DNA from: Burkholderiales bacterium RIFCSPLOWO2_02_FULL_57_36
GTDB taxonomy: Bacteria > Pseudomonadota > Gammaproteobacteria > Burkholderiales > Burkholderiaceae_D
Direction: 5' to 3'
Assembly: GCA_001770855.1 (NCBI GenBank)
Contig: MESE01000084.1
Coordinates: forward strand, 1 to 55,022
Length of the DNA stretch: 55,022 nucleotides
Below the pieces are notes generated by a model that had not been told where the DNA came from, searched no databases, and saw only the letters and a list, made by a program, of their open reading frames with translations. The translations under genes and the position numbers were made by a program. Of the stretch, positions 34,508-43,273 are shown one piece after another (within the stretch, counting starts at the first letter, position 1; each line of letters opens with the position of its first letter).

Positions 34508-35133
34508 CACTGTTTACAGCGGCAGGCACCGTGCCGTTCGGCGTTGCCGCCTTGATCATGATCGGCCTGGCGGTGATCGAAGGCATCGGCATCTTTACCG
34601 CGCTGAGTCCATCCCGGCTTCTGGACAATCTGGTCCCCGATCTGCCCGAGGGAGTCGAGGGGATGGAAGGCGCTCTGGGTTGGCTGCATGTCGGCAAGGT
34701 GCCGATTCTTGTGCTTCTGATCCTGTTCCTGCTTGGATTTTCGCTGGGTGGATACGTGATACAGATGTTCACGCACGGACTGATCGGTGCACATATGCCG
34801 GCGCTGATCGCGGCTGTTCCTGCATTTTTCATCGGCATCAGCACCGTACGCGGATTGGGCGGTTTGCTGGCACGCATCATTCCCAGAGACGAAACCACGG
34901 CGGTCAGCAACATGACCCTGATCGGCAGGGCCGGCGTGGTCATCACCGGCACGGCAAAGGCAGGCTTGGCAGCCGAAGTGAAAATTCGCGACCAGCACGG
35001 CATCTCGCACTATCTGATGGTCGAGCCGGATTTGCCGGACGAAGAATTCGAACAAGGCACGGAAGTGCTGATCGTGAAAAAAAATGGCGCGGTCTATCGC
35101 GCGATTCGCAACCCGCATCCGGCACTCTTATAA
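34504..35133 (+). CDS. yqiJ: YqiJ-like membrane protein (NfeD/DUF1449 type)
   Basis: A 209-residue protein with four hydrophobic segments (about residues 8-30, 62-85, 92-115 and 120-140) followed by a soluble OB-fold-like domain (IGRAGVVITGTAKAGLAAEVKIRDQHGISHYLMVEPDLPDEEFEQGTEVLIVKKNGAVYRAIRNP). The YqiJ family pairs with the flotillin YqiK in many bacteria, as NfeD proteins pair with flotillins. Its ATG overlaps the pspA stop by four bases. Confidence 0.85.
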   Translation: MTLFTAAGTVPFGVAALIMIGLAVIEGIGIFTALSPSRLLDNLVPDLPEGVEGMEGALGWLHVGKVPILVLLILFLLGFSLGGYVIQMFTHGLIGAHMPALIAAVPAFFIGISTVRGLGGLLARIIPRDETTAVSNMTLIGRAGVVITGTAKAGLAAEVKIRDQHGISHYLMVEPDLPDEEFEQGTEVLIVKKNGAVYRAIRNPHPALL

Positions 35134-35158
35134 AAATCACACAGGGAGAAATAAAAAC

Positions 35159-36904
35159 ATGGAACAACTGATCGAAATTGGCGTCCTTGCCGGCATCGGC
35201 CTGATCGCCATTGTTGCAATCGGATTGGTTTTCGCGCGCCTTTACCAGCGCGCCACCAAGGAACTGGCATTCGTCCGCACCGGCCTGGGCGGACAAAAGG
35301 TGATTACGGACGGCGGCGCAATCGTGCTGCCGATCTTCCATGAAATCATCTTGGTCAACATGAACACCCTGAAGCTGGAAGTGCGCCGCGGCGACGAAGG
35401 CAGTCTCATCACCAAGGACCGTATGCGGGTCAACGTCGTGGCCGGTTTTTTCGTGCGCGTCAAACAGGCTTCCGAAGCGGTCAGCACGGCGGCGCAAACG
35501 CTCGGCAAAAGAACCGAAGATCCGGATGCGCTGAAGGAGCTGGTCGAAGACAAGTTCGTCGACGCGCTGCGCTCGACGGCCGCCACCATGACCATGCAGG
35601 AATTGCAGGACAAACGCCGCGACTTCGTGCAGGCGGTGCAGAACGCGGTTGCGGAAGACCTGGAAAAAAACGGCCTGGAACTGGAATCGGTTTCCCTGAC
35701 CAGCTTGGACCAGACCGACAAACGCTTCTTCAATCCGGACAATGCGTTCGATGCCGAAGGATTGACCCGCCTCACCGAAGAAACCCAGGCACGCCGCAAG
35801 CAACGCAACGATATCGAGCAGGAGACCGAGGTCCAGGTGCGCACCAAAAACCTCGAGGCATCGCGCAAGAAGCTCGACATTGCGCGCGAAGAAGAATTCG
35901 CCACGCTATCGCAGCAGCGTGAAATCGCCAACACGAAAGCCGAGCAGACCGCGCTGATTGCGCAGACCGAAGCGCAACGCACGCGCGAAGCGGACGAGGC
36001 AAAAATCGAAGCGCAGCGCGCGGTGGAGGAAAAGCGCATCACCGCCGAGAAGTCGGTGAAAGAGGCGGAGATCGACAAGAATCTCGCAGTGCTGACCCGG
36101 CAAATCGAATCGGACCGCCAAACCCAGGTCAAGTCGGCGGTACAACGCAAGGAAGTCGAGATCGCCAATCAGGAGACGCAGATTGCGATCGCCAACAAGT
36201 CGCGCGAACAGTCCGAAGCCGACGCCTCGGCCAACACCGCGCTGGCTGAAGCCGTAAAGTCCGAGGAAATGGTCAAGACCGCGCGCGAGGTTGCGGTAGC
36301 CGAACGTGAAAAGCACATCACGCTGATCGCCGCCGAACAGGACGCGCAGCAACTTGCCATCGGCGTCACGGTATCGGCCGCAGCCGAAAAAGATGCGGCG
36401 GCGAACAAGGCCGAAGCAGTTCGCGTCGAGGCGGAAGCCAGGAAATCCGCCACGCTGGCAGAAGCTGCGGGCAAGGCGGCAATCAACGAGGCCTTGAACA
36501 TGCTCTCGGAAGCGCAGATCGCGATGCAGGTCAGGCTTGAATTGTTGCGCCAACTGCCGAGCATCCTGGAGAAAGCGCTCAAGCCGATGGAGAAAATCGA
36601 TTCGATCCGCTTGTTCCAGGTGAACGGCATGCCCGGCGGTTCGATGGGCACCGGTGACGGCGCAATGCATGGCGCGACCGGCGGCAGCGGATCGCTGCCG
36701 GATCAGGTGGTGGATTCCGCACTGAAGTACCAGATCGCTCAGCCGCTGGTCGCAGCCATCATGAAAGACGCCGGGCTGGGTAACGGCTCGCTGACTGGAA
36801 TCACGCAGGCACTTGCTGCGATGGGGTCGGCGCACGAAGGGACGGCATTGGCGAATATCGGGAACGATGGCGTGCCTGTGCTGGAATCAAGCGCTTCGGC
36901 GTAG
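35159..36904 (+). CDS. yqiK: YqiK-type flotillin
   Basis: A 581-residue flotillin. One N-terminal membrane helix (about residues 7-27) is followed by an SPFH domain (about 30-220, with LVNMNTLKLEVRRGDEGSLITKDRMRVNVVAGFFVRV), and then a very long Glu/Lys/Ala-rich coiled coil (about 220-470) with repeats such as AEKDAAANKAEAVRVEAEARKSATLAEAAG. The C-terminus is Gly-rich. Flotillins order membrane microdomains. It starts at an ATG after CAGGGAGA. It is the last large gene of the pspA operon. Confidence 0.9.
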   Translation: MEQLIEIGVLAGIGLIAIVAIGLVFARLYQRATKELAFVRTGLGGQKVITDGGAIVLPIFHEIILVNMNTLKLEVRRGDEGSLITKDRMRVNVVAGFFVRVKQASEAVSTAAQTLGKRTEDPDALKELVEDKFVDALRSTAATMTMQELQDKRRDFVQAVQNAVAEDLEKNGLELESVSLTSLDQTDKRFFNPDNAFDAEGLTRLTEETQARRKQRNDIEQETEVQVRTKNLEASRKKLDIAREEEFATLSQQREIANTKAEQTALIAQTEAQRTREADEAKIEAQRAVEEKRITAEKSVKEAEIDKNLAVLTRQIESDRQTQVKSAVQRKEVEIANQETQIAIANKSREQSEADASANTALAEAVKSEEMVKTAREVAVAEREKHITLIAAEQDAQQLAIGVTVSAAAEKDAAANKAEAVRVEAEARKSATLAEAAGKAAINEALNMLSEAQIAMQVRLELLRQLPSILEKALKPMEKIDSIRLFQVNGMPGGSMGTGDGAMHGATGGSGSLPDQVVDSALKYQIAQPLVAAIMKDAGLGNGSLTGITQALAAMGSAHEGTALANIGNDGVPVLESSASA

Positions 36905-36985
36905 GTTGATGCAGATGGCCATTTGGATACCGGCCGAAGACAGATTTATTCGCAATGAAATTAAATTACCACCGCAAAGGACACC

Positions 36986-37225
36986 ATGATCAAGCTGAAA
37001 GATAAAGACACCGGGCTGGCACTGGACAGCATTACTGAAGAACACCTGAAGTTTCTCGTCGATCAGCTGGAAGAGGAATCGGACGAAGATCAGGACTACT
37101 ACCTCAACCAGACAACCGTCGATCTGTTCGCAGCTGTCGATGGTGCAGACCCGGCTCTGATTGACGTTCTGCGCAAAGCATTGAACGGCAGGGAAGAAAT
37201 GGAGATCGTCTGGTCGCGCACTTGA
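36986..37225 (+). CDS. Small acidic hypothetical protein
   Basis: A 79-residue protein rich in Asp, Glu and Leu (MIKLKDKDTGLALDSITEEHLKFLVDQLEEESDEDQDYYLNQTTVDLF). No domain is recognised. The start follows CGCAAAGGAC. It lies 81 bases behind the flotillin and just before a strong terminator, so it can be the last gene of the same operon. Similar short proteins occur in other Burkholderiales. Confidence 0.7.
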   Translation: MIKLKDKDTGLALDSITEEHLKFLVDQLEEESDEDQDYYLNQTTVDLFAAVDGADPALIDVLRKALNGREEMEIVWSRT

Positions 37226-37249
37226 AAAATGCCGGCCGCTTGAAGGAAT

Positions 37250-37278
37250 AAAAACGCCGCGTTCATCGCGGCGTTTTT
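37250..37278 (+). terminator. Rho-independent terminator ending the pspA operon
   Basis: AAAAACGCCGCG (37250-37261) pairs with CGCGGCGTTTTT (37267-37278) around a five-base loop and ends in a T tract. Confidence 0.9.
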
Positions 37279-37725
37279 GCATCCGGCCACGGCGAAAGCG
37301 GCACTTCGGTTGTGCAAAATCACGCCGCGGCACCAGAAATGCCGGACAGTAATCGCCCACCCTCGTGGAATCCACAAAGTGAATGTGCTGTCTCGGTTCG
37401 GCGTCCGGATATTGACAGGCACACACGGATTGCGTTTGCAAACCCGCCAATCGTTGCCGTCTAGCCAAGAGTTGAAGCGCATCCGTTCGCGCGCCAATGG
37501 ATGTCCAAGCGAGATTTTCCGTTAGACATATCGTTACGTGCCGGATATTGGGTGACAACTCTTTTGCCTGATTCGCAACAACAACCGATTTCGTTTTTGA
37601 CCTTTACCCTGAAACGCTGCCGCCACTCCCTGCGATCGGGCAATTCATTTCATCTATATCCGTACACAGCTTGCCGTACAGGACACAATCAATCTATTAT
37701 TCGATGAGCAGACACAGGTGAAGCC
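37279..37725. other. Intergenic region before the HNH gene; no gene seen
   Basis: Frames of 60-82 codons on both strands lack ribosome-binding sites and give no familiar protein. The last 30 bases contain an AT-rich stretch (ATCAATCTATTATTCGATG) that may include the HNH gene promoter. Confidence 0.45.
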
Positions 37726-38289
37726 ATGCCAACCAATATTCTCGCACTCGATATCGCAGGAAATCCATTTGACTGGATCCCTCCGCAGGAAGCGGTGCTC
37801 TACTATGCCATGGGCAAAGTGGCGTGGGAATTGGGTGAACGGGAACTGCTGTTTCGCGGCGGTTTCTCGCGCTCCGGCGTGCAGTCGCGAATACTGGTCA
37901 AACCCATCATTGCGGTTGCCGGCAGCGAAATCATGGCGCGCATGCTGCGCAAGGAACTGCCGTTAGGACATCGCAACCACCTGTTGTTCAAGCGCGATCG
38001 ATACACCTGCGCCTATTGCGGCGACTGCTTGACTCACCGGGAATTGTCGCGCGACCACATCTTGCCTCAATCGCGCGGCGGCAGGGACACCTGGATGAAT
38101 TGCGTCACCGCATGCCTGCGCTGCAACCAGGACAAAGGCGACAAGCTGGTCCATCATTTCCGTCCGCTGCTGTATGTGCCGTATGTGCCATGCCGTGCGG
38201 AACACTACTTGTTGAGCGGCAGAAACGTGCTGGCGGATCAGCATGACTATCTCTCGGCCAGATTGCCCAAGCATAGCCGGTTGCTGTAG
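37726..38289 (+). CDS. HNH endonuclease family protein
   Basis: A 187-residue protein with a C-terminal HNH domain: LLFKRDRYTCAYCGDCLTHRELSRDHILPQSRGGRDTWMNCVTACLRCNQDKGDK. Two CxxC pairs would bind zinc; His and Asn of the HNH triad are in RDHILP and WMNCV. The N-terminal half (MPTNILALDIAGNPFDWIPPQEAVLYYAMGKVAWELGE) is characteristic of a common chromosomal HNH family of unknown role. No methyltransferase or mobile-element gene is beside it. Confidence 0.85.
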   Translation: MPTNILALDIAGNPFDWIPPQEAVLYYAMGKVAWELGERELLFRGGFSRSGVQSRILVKPIIAVAGSEIMARMLRKELPLGHRNHLLFKRDRYTCAYCGDCLTHRELSRDHILPQSRGGRDTWMNCVTACLRCNQDKGDKLVHHFRPLLYVPYVPCRAEHYLLSGRNVLADQHDYLSARLPKHSRLL

Positions 38290-38339
38290 AGGTACTGACG
38301 CAGCTTGCGATTTATGCTCAGATTTTGTTCAAACTTTTT

Positions 38340-38660
38340 ACTGTCACTCCGAAGAAGGTATAGCAGGGGGTTTCGTGGAGCAGCGCCCCACGCCTGTCTC
38401 TGGACCACCTTTACGATGCGCACTGGCGGGAATCTCAAACTTCCACGCCACTGCGTAAGTTTGAGATTCCTCGTCGCGTTGCTCCGTCGGAATGACGGAT
38501 GTTTTTTTTAAGCGTCGCTGGAAATGCCGATCGCAGATATCCCCAAACCCTCAACCTGTCATTCCGAGCGGAGAGAGGAATCTCAAACGTTCGCCCTGCT
38601 GTAGGTGCTTGACATCCTTCCTCTCCGCATTCCTCGGAACGACAGGCGGATTTTCAACCG
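38340..38660. repeat. Cluster of dispersed palindromic repeats
   Basis: GGAATCTCAAACTT (38429-38442) and AAGTTTGAGATTCC (38457-38470) form a 14-bp perfect stem. GTCATTCCGAGCGGAGAGAGG at 38558-38578 is mirrored by CCTCTCCGC...CTCGGAACGACAGG up to 38646, giving a longer imperfect hairpin of about 90 bases. Blocks of both occur at 14767-14802 as well, and a partial one near 22195. The rest of the gap 38290-38825 has no gene. Confidence 0.75.
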
Positions 38661-38825
38661 CCGCAGGAAATCAGCGATGTCCGGTTAAGGGCAGTGTGAA
38701 CCGTGTGAAATCCAACACCGGCACCTTCTTCTCATAGATGCAGGATTGCCAACACTGCGCATCTGAGGCAGCATACAAGCCTTGTTTGAAAATAACGCTC
38801 AAGCTTGCCTGACGAGGATTCAACC

Positions 38826-39803
38826 ATGGATGTGCGCCTTGCCCTGTATGAACTCGCAGCCCGGCATCACCTTGATGCGCCCGCCGCTCGTGAGCTGCAA
38901 CACCTGGCCGGACTGAATCGCGAACCCGCCGCGCTCGCCTATTGGTTACCGCGCGGCGTGGCCGTTCTGGCCGCCGCGCTTGGCGGGCTGGGCATCATAT
39001 TCTGGATCGCCGCCAACTGGGACACGCTGGGACGTTTCGGACGCTTCGCGCTGCTTGAATTCTTTTTTCTCGCAATGTGCCTGGGTGCGTTGTGGAAGCC
39101 GGCGGCACGCACGCCATTGTGCCTGCTTGCGCTGCTGGCCATCGGCGGACTGTTCGCCTACTTCGGCCAAACCTATCAGACCGGGGCCGATCCCTGGCAG
39201 TTGTTTGCCCTCTGGGCGGTGTTGTCGCTGCCCTTGTGCCTGAGCGCGCGCAGCGATGTGTTGTGGACGCCATGGGCACTGATCGTGATCACCGCGATCG
39301 CGCTTTGGGTGCATGCGCATACAGGCCATCGCTGGCGCGCGGAACCGGACGATCTGGCCGTCCACGCAATCGGATGGGGCGCCGCGCTTGCATTGATCTT
39401 CGTGCTGAGTCCGGTCTTGCAGCGGCTGATCGGCGCCGGCCCCTGGGCGCTCCGCACCGCGTTGACGATGACCACCATCATGATCACGATGACGGCGCTT
39501 GCCGGTCTGTTCAGCCGGGAGATCGCTGCCTATTACTGGTTGGGACTGGTGATGCTGATCGCCGCTGCCGGCGTGCTGGCGTCACCACGGCTGTTCGAAA
39601 TTTATGGGTTGAGCGCGGTCAGCCTGGGATTGAATACGCTGCTCGTGGCCGGCCTGGCGCATGCGCTGTTTCAGGGGGCTCGCGGCGACAAGATGGGATC
39701 GTTCCTGATGTTGGGCCTGGCGGCCGCCGGCCTGCTGGCGGCAACGGTCAGCCTGATACTGCGCCTGTCGCGCCGCTACGAAGCCATCGGAGCATCGGCA
39801 TGA
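38826..39803 (+). CDS. DUF2157 family membrane protein
   Basis: A 325-residue protein. A soluble N-terminus (MDVRLALYELAARHHLDAPAARELQHLAGLNREPAALAYWLPRG) precedes about ten hydrophobic helices, the DUF2157 design (GGLGIIFWIAANWDTLGRFGRFALLE). The family is of unknown function and usually neighbours DUF4401 and GDYXXLXY genes, as here. The start at 38826 has GAGG seven bases upstream. Its stop overlaps the next gene by four bases. Confidence 0.85.
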   Translation: MDVRLALYELAARHHLDAPAARELQHLAGLNREPAALAYWLPRGVAVLAAALGGLGIIFWIAANWDTLGRFGRFALLEFFFLAMCLGALWKPAARTPLCLLALLAIGGLFAYFGQTYQTGADPWQLFALWAVLSLPLCLSARSDVLWTPWALIVITAIALWVHAHTGHRWRAEPDDLAVHAIGWGAALALIFVLSPVLQRLIGAGPWALRTALTMTTIMITMTALAGLFSREIAAYYWLGLVMLIAAAGVLASPRLFEIYGLSAVSLGLNTLLVAGLAHALFQGARGDKMGSFLMLGLAAAGLLAATVSLILRLSRRYEAIGASA

Positions 39804-41434
39804 GCCGCGCTCGGCTGGAGCAGGTTCTGCAGGATGCCATCGCGGCAGGAATCCTGCCGCCCGACGCAGCGCGTCCCGATCAGGATAACCGCCCCTGGCC
39901 CGTGGTGCTGCTGACCGCACTGGGCGCCTGGCTGGCGGCAATCCCCTTGCTCGTCGTGGTCGGCATGCTGCTGGGTGACCTGCTCAGCCGCGGTACCGGG
40001 CCCTACATCGTTGGCCCGCTGGTACTGGGCGGCGCCGCGGTCGTTCTTCGTGCGCGCAATGTACCCCTATTCTTCGAACAGCTGGCGGTGCCGGCGCTGC
40101 TGGTGGGTTTCGGCACACTATCATTCGGGATGTTTCGCGATATGCCGCACCAGACGGCAGCCGGCATGCTGGCCCTGATAACCCTGTGCATCGCGGCGGC
40201 GATCAACCGGCCTTGGCTGCGCGTGCTGCTGGGCGTCACCGCGGCCACACTCACGATGGTTGCGTTCCTGCCGAAGCGCTGGAGTTTTTTCCATGGATCG
40301 GAATTGTCGAGCCTCTGGCTCGCGCTGCACGCAGTCTTTGCGTTGTGGATCGCTGTCGGATGGATTCAACGCAATCTGCTCAATGACGGCGCACGTGCAC
40401 GTCAGGCGGCTGCGCTGGAATCGGTGTCGGTCGGCTGGCTGCTGGCAACGCTTGCCGGTTTGGCGTTCTGGTCCGGCATGACCTTCCTGGTCGGCGCCAG
40501 TTTCGGCGGTGGTATCGGCGGCGAGCTCGCAAGAGAACTCGGCCCCAAGAGTGCCCCGGGATGGCAAGTGATGTCTTTGCAAACGGCATCGCTGTTACTC
40601 GCCTTGGGTGCGGCCGCATGGATGGCATGCAGTTGGCCGGCGTTGCGGCGGGCCTGGTGCGCGGGCGTGGCGGCGGTACTGGTTGCGCTGTCCTGGTTCA
40701 TGCCGTCGTTGGGTGCGGTGTTGCTGGCGCTGGCGTTTTGCGTCAGCAGCGGCCGCTGGCGCGTGGCCGCGGCGGCGGGATTGGCGGGCGCCTGGATCAT
40801 CGGTGCGTTTTACTATCAGTTGAGCTGGCCTCTGGCCACCAAGGCGATCGTGCTGGTGGCGGCAGGCGTTGCGCTCGGCGCGCTGACCTGGCTTGCCGCG
40901 CATATGGATCGCCGGAGCGAGACGACCGACTCCGCAAGCGCAGCGCCACCGGCAATCCGCAACGGACAGTCAGGCATCATTCTCGGCACATTGGCAGTAC
41001 TGATCGCCGTCAACTTCGGCATCTGGCAGAAAGAAGATCTCATCGCACATGGTCAGCCGGTGTTCGTCGAACTGGCGCCGGTCGATCCGCGTTCGCTGAT
41101 GCAAGGCGACTATATGCAACTGAACTTCCGCGTGCCGGTGAATGTAACGCGAAGCATTCTGCACCGTGAACGGCCGCGCGTCGTCGCCAAACGGGATGCA
41201 CGTGGCATCGCAACGTTCATCCGCACGGATAACGGCTCCCCGCTTGCCGCCGATGAATTTCTTCTGGAACTCACGCCCAAGAATGGACGCTGGATACTGG
41301 TAAGCGATGCGTGGTTTTTCAAAGAGGGCGAAGCTGAGCGCTGGGAAAAGGCCAAGTATGGAGAATTCCGCGTCGGGACCAACGGCCGTGCCTTGCTGGT
41401 CGGTTTGCGCGGAGCTGATCTTGAGCGCTTGTGA
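39800..41434 (+). CDS. DUF4401 protein fused to GDYXXLXY domain
   Basis: A 544-residue protein starting in the ATGA overlap with the DUF2157 gene. Residues of about 1-370 are a DUF4401-type polytopic region (VVLLTALGAWLAAIPLLVVVGMLLGD, many further helices). After a short linker (RRSETTDSASAAPP) and one more helix (about 395-412), the C-terminal 150 residues are a GDYXXLXY domain with the namesake LMQGDYMQLNF. In many genomes these two are separate genes, so this is probably a fusion. Membrane-located; function unknown. Confidence 0.82.
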   Translation: MSRARLEQVLQDAIAAGILPPDAARPDQDNRPWPVVLLTALGAWLAAIPLLVVVGMLLGDLLSRGTGPYIVGPLVLGGAAVVLRARNVPLFFEQLAVPALLVGFGTLSFGMFRDMPHQTAAGMLALITLCIAAAINRPWLRVLLGVTAATLTMVAFLPKRWSFFHGSELSSLWLALHAVFALWIAVGWIQRNLLNDGARARQAAALESVSVGWLLATLAGLAFWSGMTFLVGASFGGGIGGELARELGPKSAPGWQVMSLQTASLLLALGAAAWMACSWPALRRAWCAGVAAVLVALSWFMPSLGAVLLALAFCVSSGRWRVAAAAGLAGAWIIGAFYYQLSWPLATKAIVLVAAGVALGALTWLAAHMDRRSETTDSASAAPPAIRNGQSGIILGTLAVLIAVNFGIWQKEDLIAHGQPVFVELAPVDPRSLMQGDYMQLNFRVPVNVTRSILHRERPRVVAKRDARGIATFIRTDNGSPLAADEFLLELTPKNGRWILVSDAWFFKEGEAERWEKAKYGEFRVGTNGRALLVGLRGADLERL

Positions 41435-41450
41435 TGCTTGCCTGAAAGCT

Positions 41451-43058
41451 TTAGCTAGCCAAGCCGTCCCAGCTCAATTCGAATCGTGCCAGATATTTTT
41501 TCAACCTGTCCGCATCGTTCGGCTTGGCTTTCGCGCCGCGTGATGCAGCAAACAACTTTCGTCCGGCATCCGACATCGACTTCGACCGACGGCAAACATC
41601 GATCACTGCCTTGAGCTGCATGGCATCGAATAGGTCCATACCCGCCAGTTCGGCTTCACCCAAAACATCTTCGAGGTCAACCCCGTTCGGCTCGGTCTGC
41701 GGCTGCGAGTAGTGGTGCCACAACCGTTTCAATCGAATGATCTCATCCGACACTATCGCATCCGTGATGCGGCCGGCATCCGCCAGCGTCGCCATGCGCA
41801 TCATGGACGCGGACAAATCCCGGAAGTTGCCGGCCCATAGCGCTTCCGCCGACATCGCGAAACGCATGTAGCGCTCGCGCGCCTCCTTGTTGAATCTGAC
41901 CATCTGGCCGTTTTCGGCACTGAACTGCGCGAGAAGATAATCGATATTGGGCTCGACATCCTCGGAACGGTCGATCAGTCCCGGAAGTTCATAGGTCCAT
42001 AAATTGATGCGCGCATACAAATCCTCTCGGAATCGCCCAGCGACGACTTCCCTAGATAGATCGCGATTAGTGCCGGCAATCAATTGAAAATCGCTCTGGA
42101 CGTCATGGTCGCTGCCGACCGGTAGGAAGCGCTTTTCTTCGACCGCCTTCAACAGCATCGCTTGCTCATCAAGGCCCAGTTCACCGATCTCGTCGAGAAA
42201 CAGCAGGCCCTTATGCGCCGTCCGTAGAATCCCCGGGCGATCCGATGCCGCACCGGTAAACGCACCCTTGATGTGGCCGAACAAGGTCGATCCCGCACCG
42301 TCGCCATGCAGCGTTGCGCAATTGATTTCGACGAACTTGCCATCGAGCTGGTGCCGCGCTTTCTTCAGCTCGAATACGCGCCTGGCCAGGAACGACTTGC
42401 CGGCGCCGGTCGGCCCCATCAGCAGGATCGGCGCTTTCGACTTGATCGCCACGCGTTCGATCTCATCGATCATGGTATTGAAGCGCGCATTGCGCGTCGC
42501 GATGCCGGACTTGAGGAAGGCGACGCCTTCTTCCTGCTCGCGCGAGAAGCGCTGCGCAATCTGGTCGTATTTGGACAGATCCAGATCGATCAGTGCATAG
42601 CTGCCGGCGTCACCCACCGTCTGACGTCGAGGCGGTGACGACTGCAGCAACTGGCCCGGAAAATAGTGCGCTTCCGTCATCAGGAACATGCAGATTTGCA
42701 CCACGTGCGATCCGGTGGTGATGTGCACCCAGTATTCCTCATTGTCCGTATCGAATGGATAGTTCTTCGCAAAATCGAACAGGCTGCCGTACACATCTTC
42801 AAAGTCCCACGGATCGGCGATCGGCAACTGACGCGCAACCACCTCGGTTTCCGGCGATACCGATGCAATGTCCTGTTTCACCTGATCGACCAGCGCATCG
42901 TGCTTGCCGCTATACAGCAACTCCAGCCGCGCGACGACCAACTCGTCGTGCTGGGTAAGCGCCACGGTCGGCCGCCACTTCTCCCAGCGCCCGCTGCCCT
43001 TGCCGCTATCGAGCTGGGTGCCGACAAAGCCGATGACTACCACACGCTTTTTTCGCAT
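41451..43058 (-). CDS. rtcR: RtcR, sigma-54-dependent activator of RNA repair genes
   Basis: A 535-residue activator. The N-terminal 180 residues are a CARF-like sensor domain (MRKKRVVVIGFVGTQLDSG...EYWVHITTGSHVVQICMFLM) characteristic of RtcR. The AAA+ domain has GPTGAGKS near residue 214, GAFTGA near 265 (sigma-54 contact) and LLFLDEIGEL near 288. The C-terminus includes MSDAGRKLF, a helix-turn-helix for DNA binding. RtcR is thought to respond to an RNA end or RNA-derived ligand. It is divergent from rsr, whose promoter has the sigma-54 -24/-12 elements and an inverted repeat. Confidence 0.93.
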   Translation of the reverse strand: MRKKRVVVIGFVGTQLDSGKGSGRWEKWRPTVALTQHDELVVARLELLYSGKHDALVDQVKQDIASVSPETEVVARQLPIADPWDFEDVYGSLFDFAKNYPFDTDNEEYWVHITTGSHVVQICMFLMTEAHYFPGQLLQSSPPRRQTVGDAGSYALIDLDLSKYDQIAQRFSREQEEGVAFLKSGIATRNARFNTMIDEIERVAIKSKAPILLMGPTGAGKSFLARRVFELKKARHQLDGKFVEINCATLHGDGAGSTLFGHIKGAFTGAASDRPGILRTAHKGLLFLDEIGELGLDEQAMLLKAVEEKRFLPVGSDHDVQSDFQLIAGTNRDLSREVVAGRFREDLYARINLWTYELPGLIDRSEDVEPNIDYLLAQFSAENGQMVRFNKEARERYMRFAMSAEALWAGNFRDLSASMMRMATLADAGRITDAIVSDEIIRLKRLWHHYSQPQTEPNGVDLEDVLGEAELAGMDLFDAMQLKAVIDVCRRSKSMSDAGRKLFAASRGAKAKPNDADRLKKYLARFELSWDGLAS

Positions 43059-43124
43059 ATTTTTAGATAATTTTTTATATTAAAAGATAATTTATCACGA
43101 AATATGTTGGCCGTACAGCGCGCC

Positions 43125-43145
43125 ATGACGTAGCACATACGTCAT
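43125..43145. promoter_or_regulatory. Inverted repeat, probable RtcR upstream activating site
   Basis: ATGACGTA (43125-43132) and TACGTCAT (43138-43145) form a perfect 8-bp dyad with a five-base spacer, centred about 65 bases before the -24 element. Two direct AGATAATTT copies lie near 43067 and 43085. The position fits an enhancer site for a sigma-54 activator. Confidence 0.75.
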
Positions 43146-43199
43146 TAAATCTTTTTTCAATCAATGGCTTATGGATTTTTATTTCGAAAAAACCAGCGC

Positions 43200-43215
43200 T
43201 GGCACAAGCATTGCA
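43200..43215 (+). promoter_or_regulatory. Sigma-54 promoter of the rsr-yrl-rtcBA operon
   Basis: TGGCAC (43200-43205), five bases, then TTGCA (43211-43215) match the -24/-12 consensus at the required spacing. Transcription should begin near 43227. The divergent gene encodes RtcR, whose AAA+ domain carries GAFTGA. Confidence 0.9.
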
Positions 43216-43273
43216 ATATAGGAAGCATAGTGAACGCAGATAAGAACAAAAACGAAGAAGAGAGGAAATGAAA

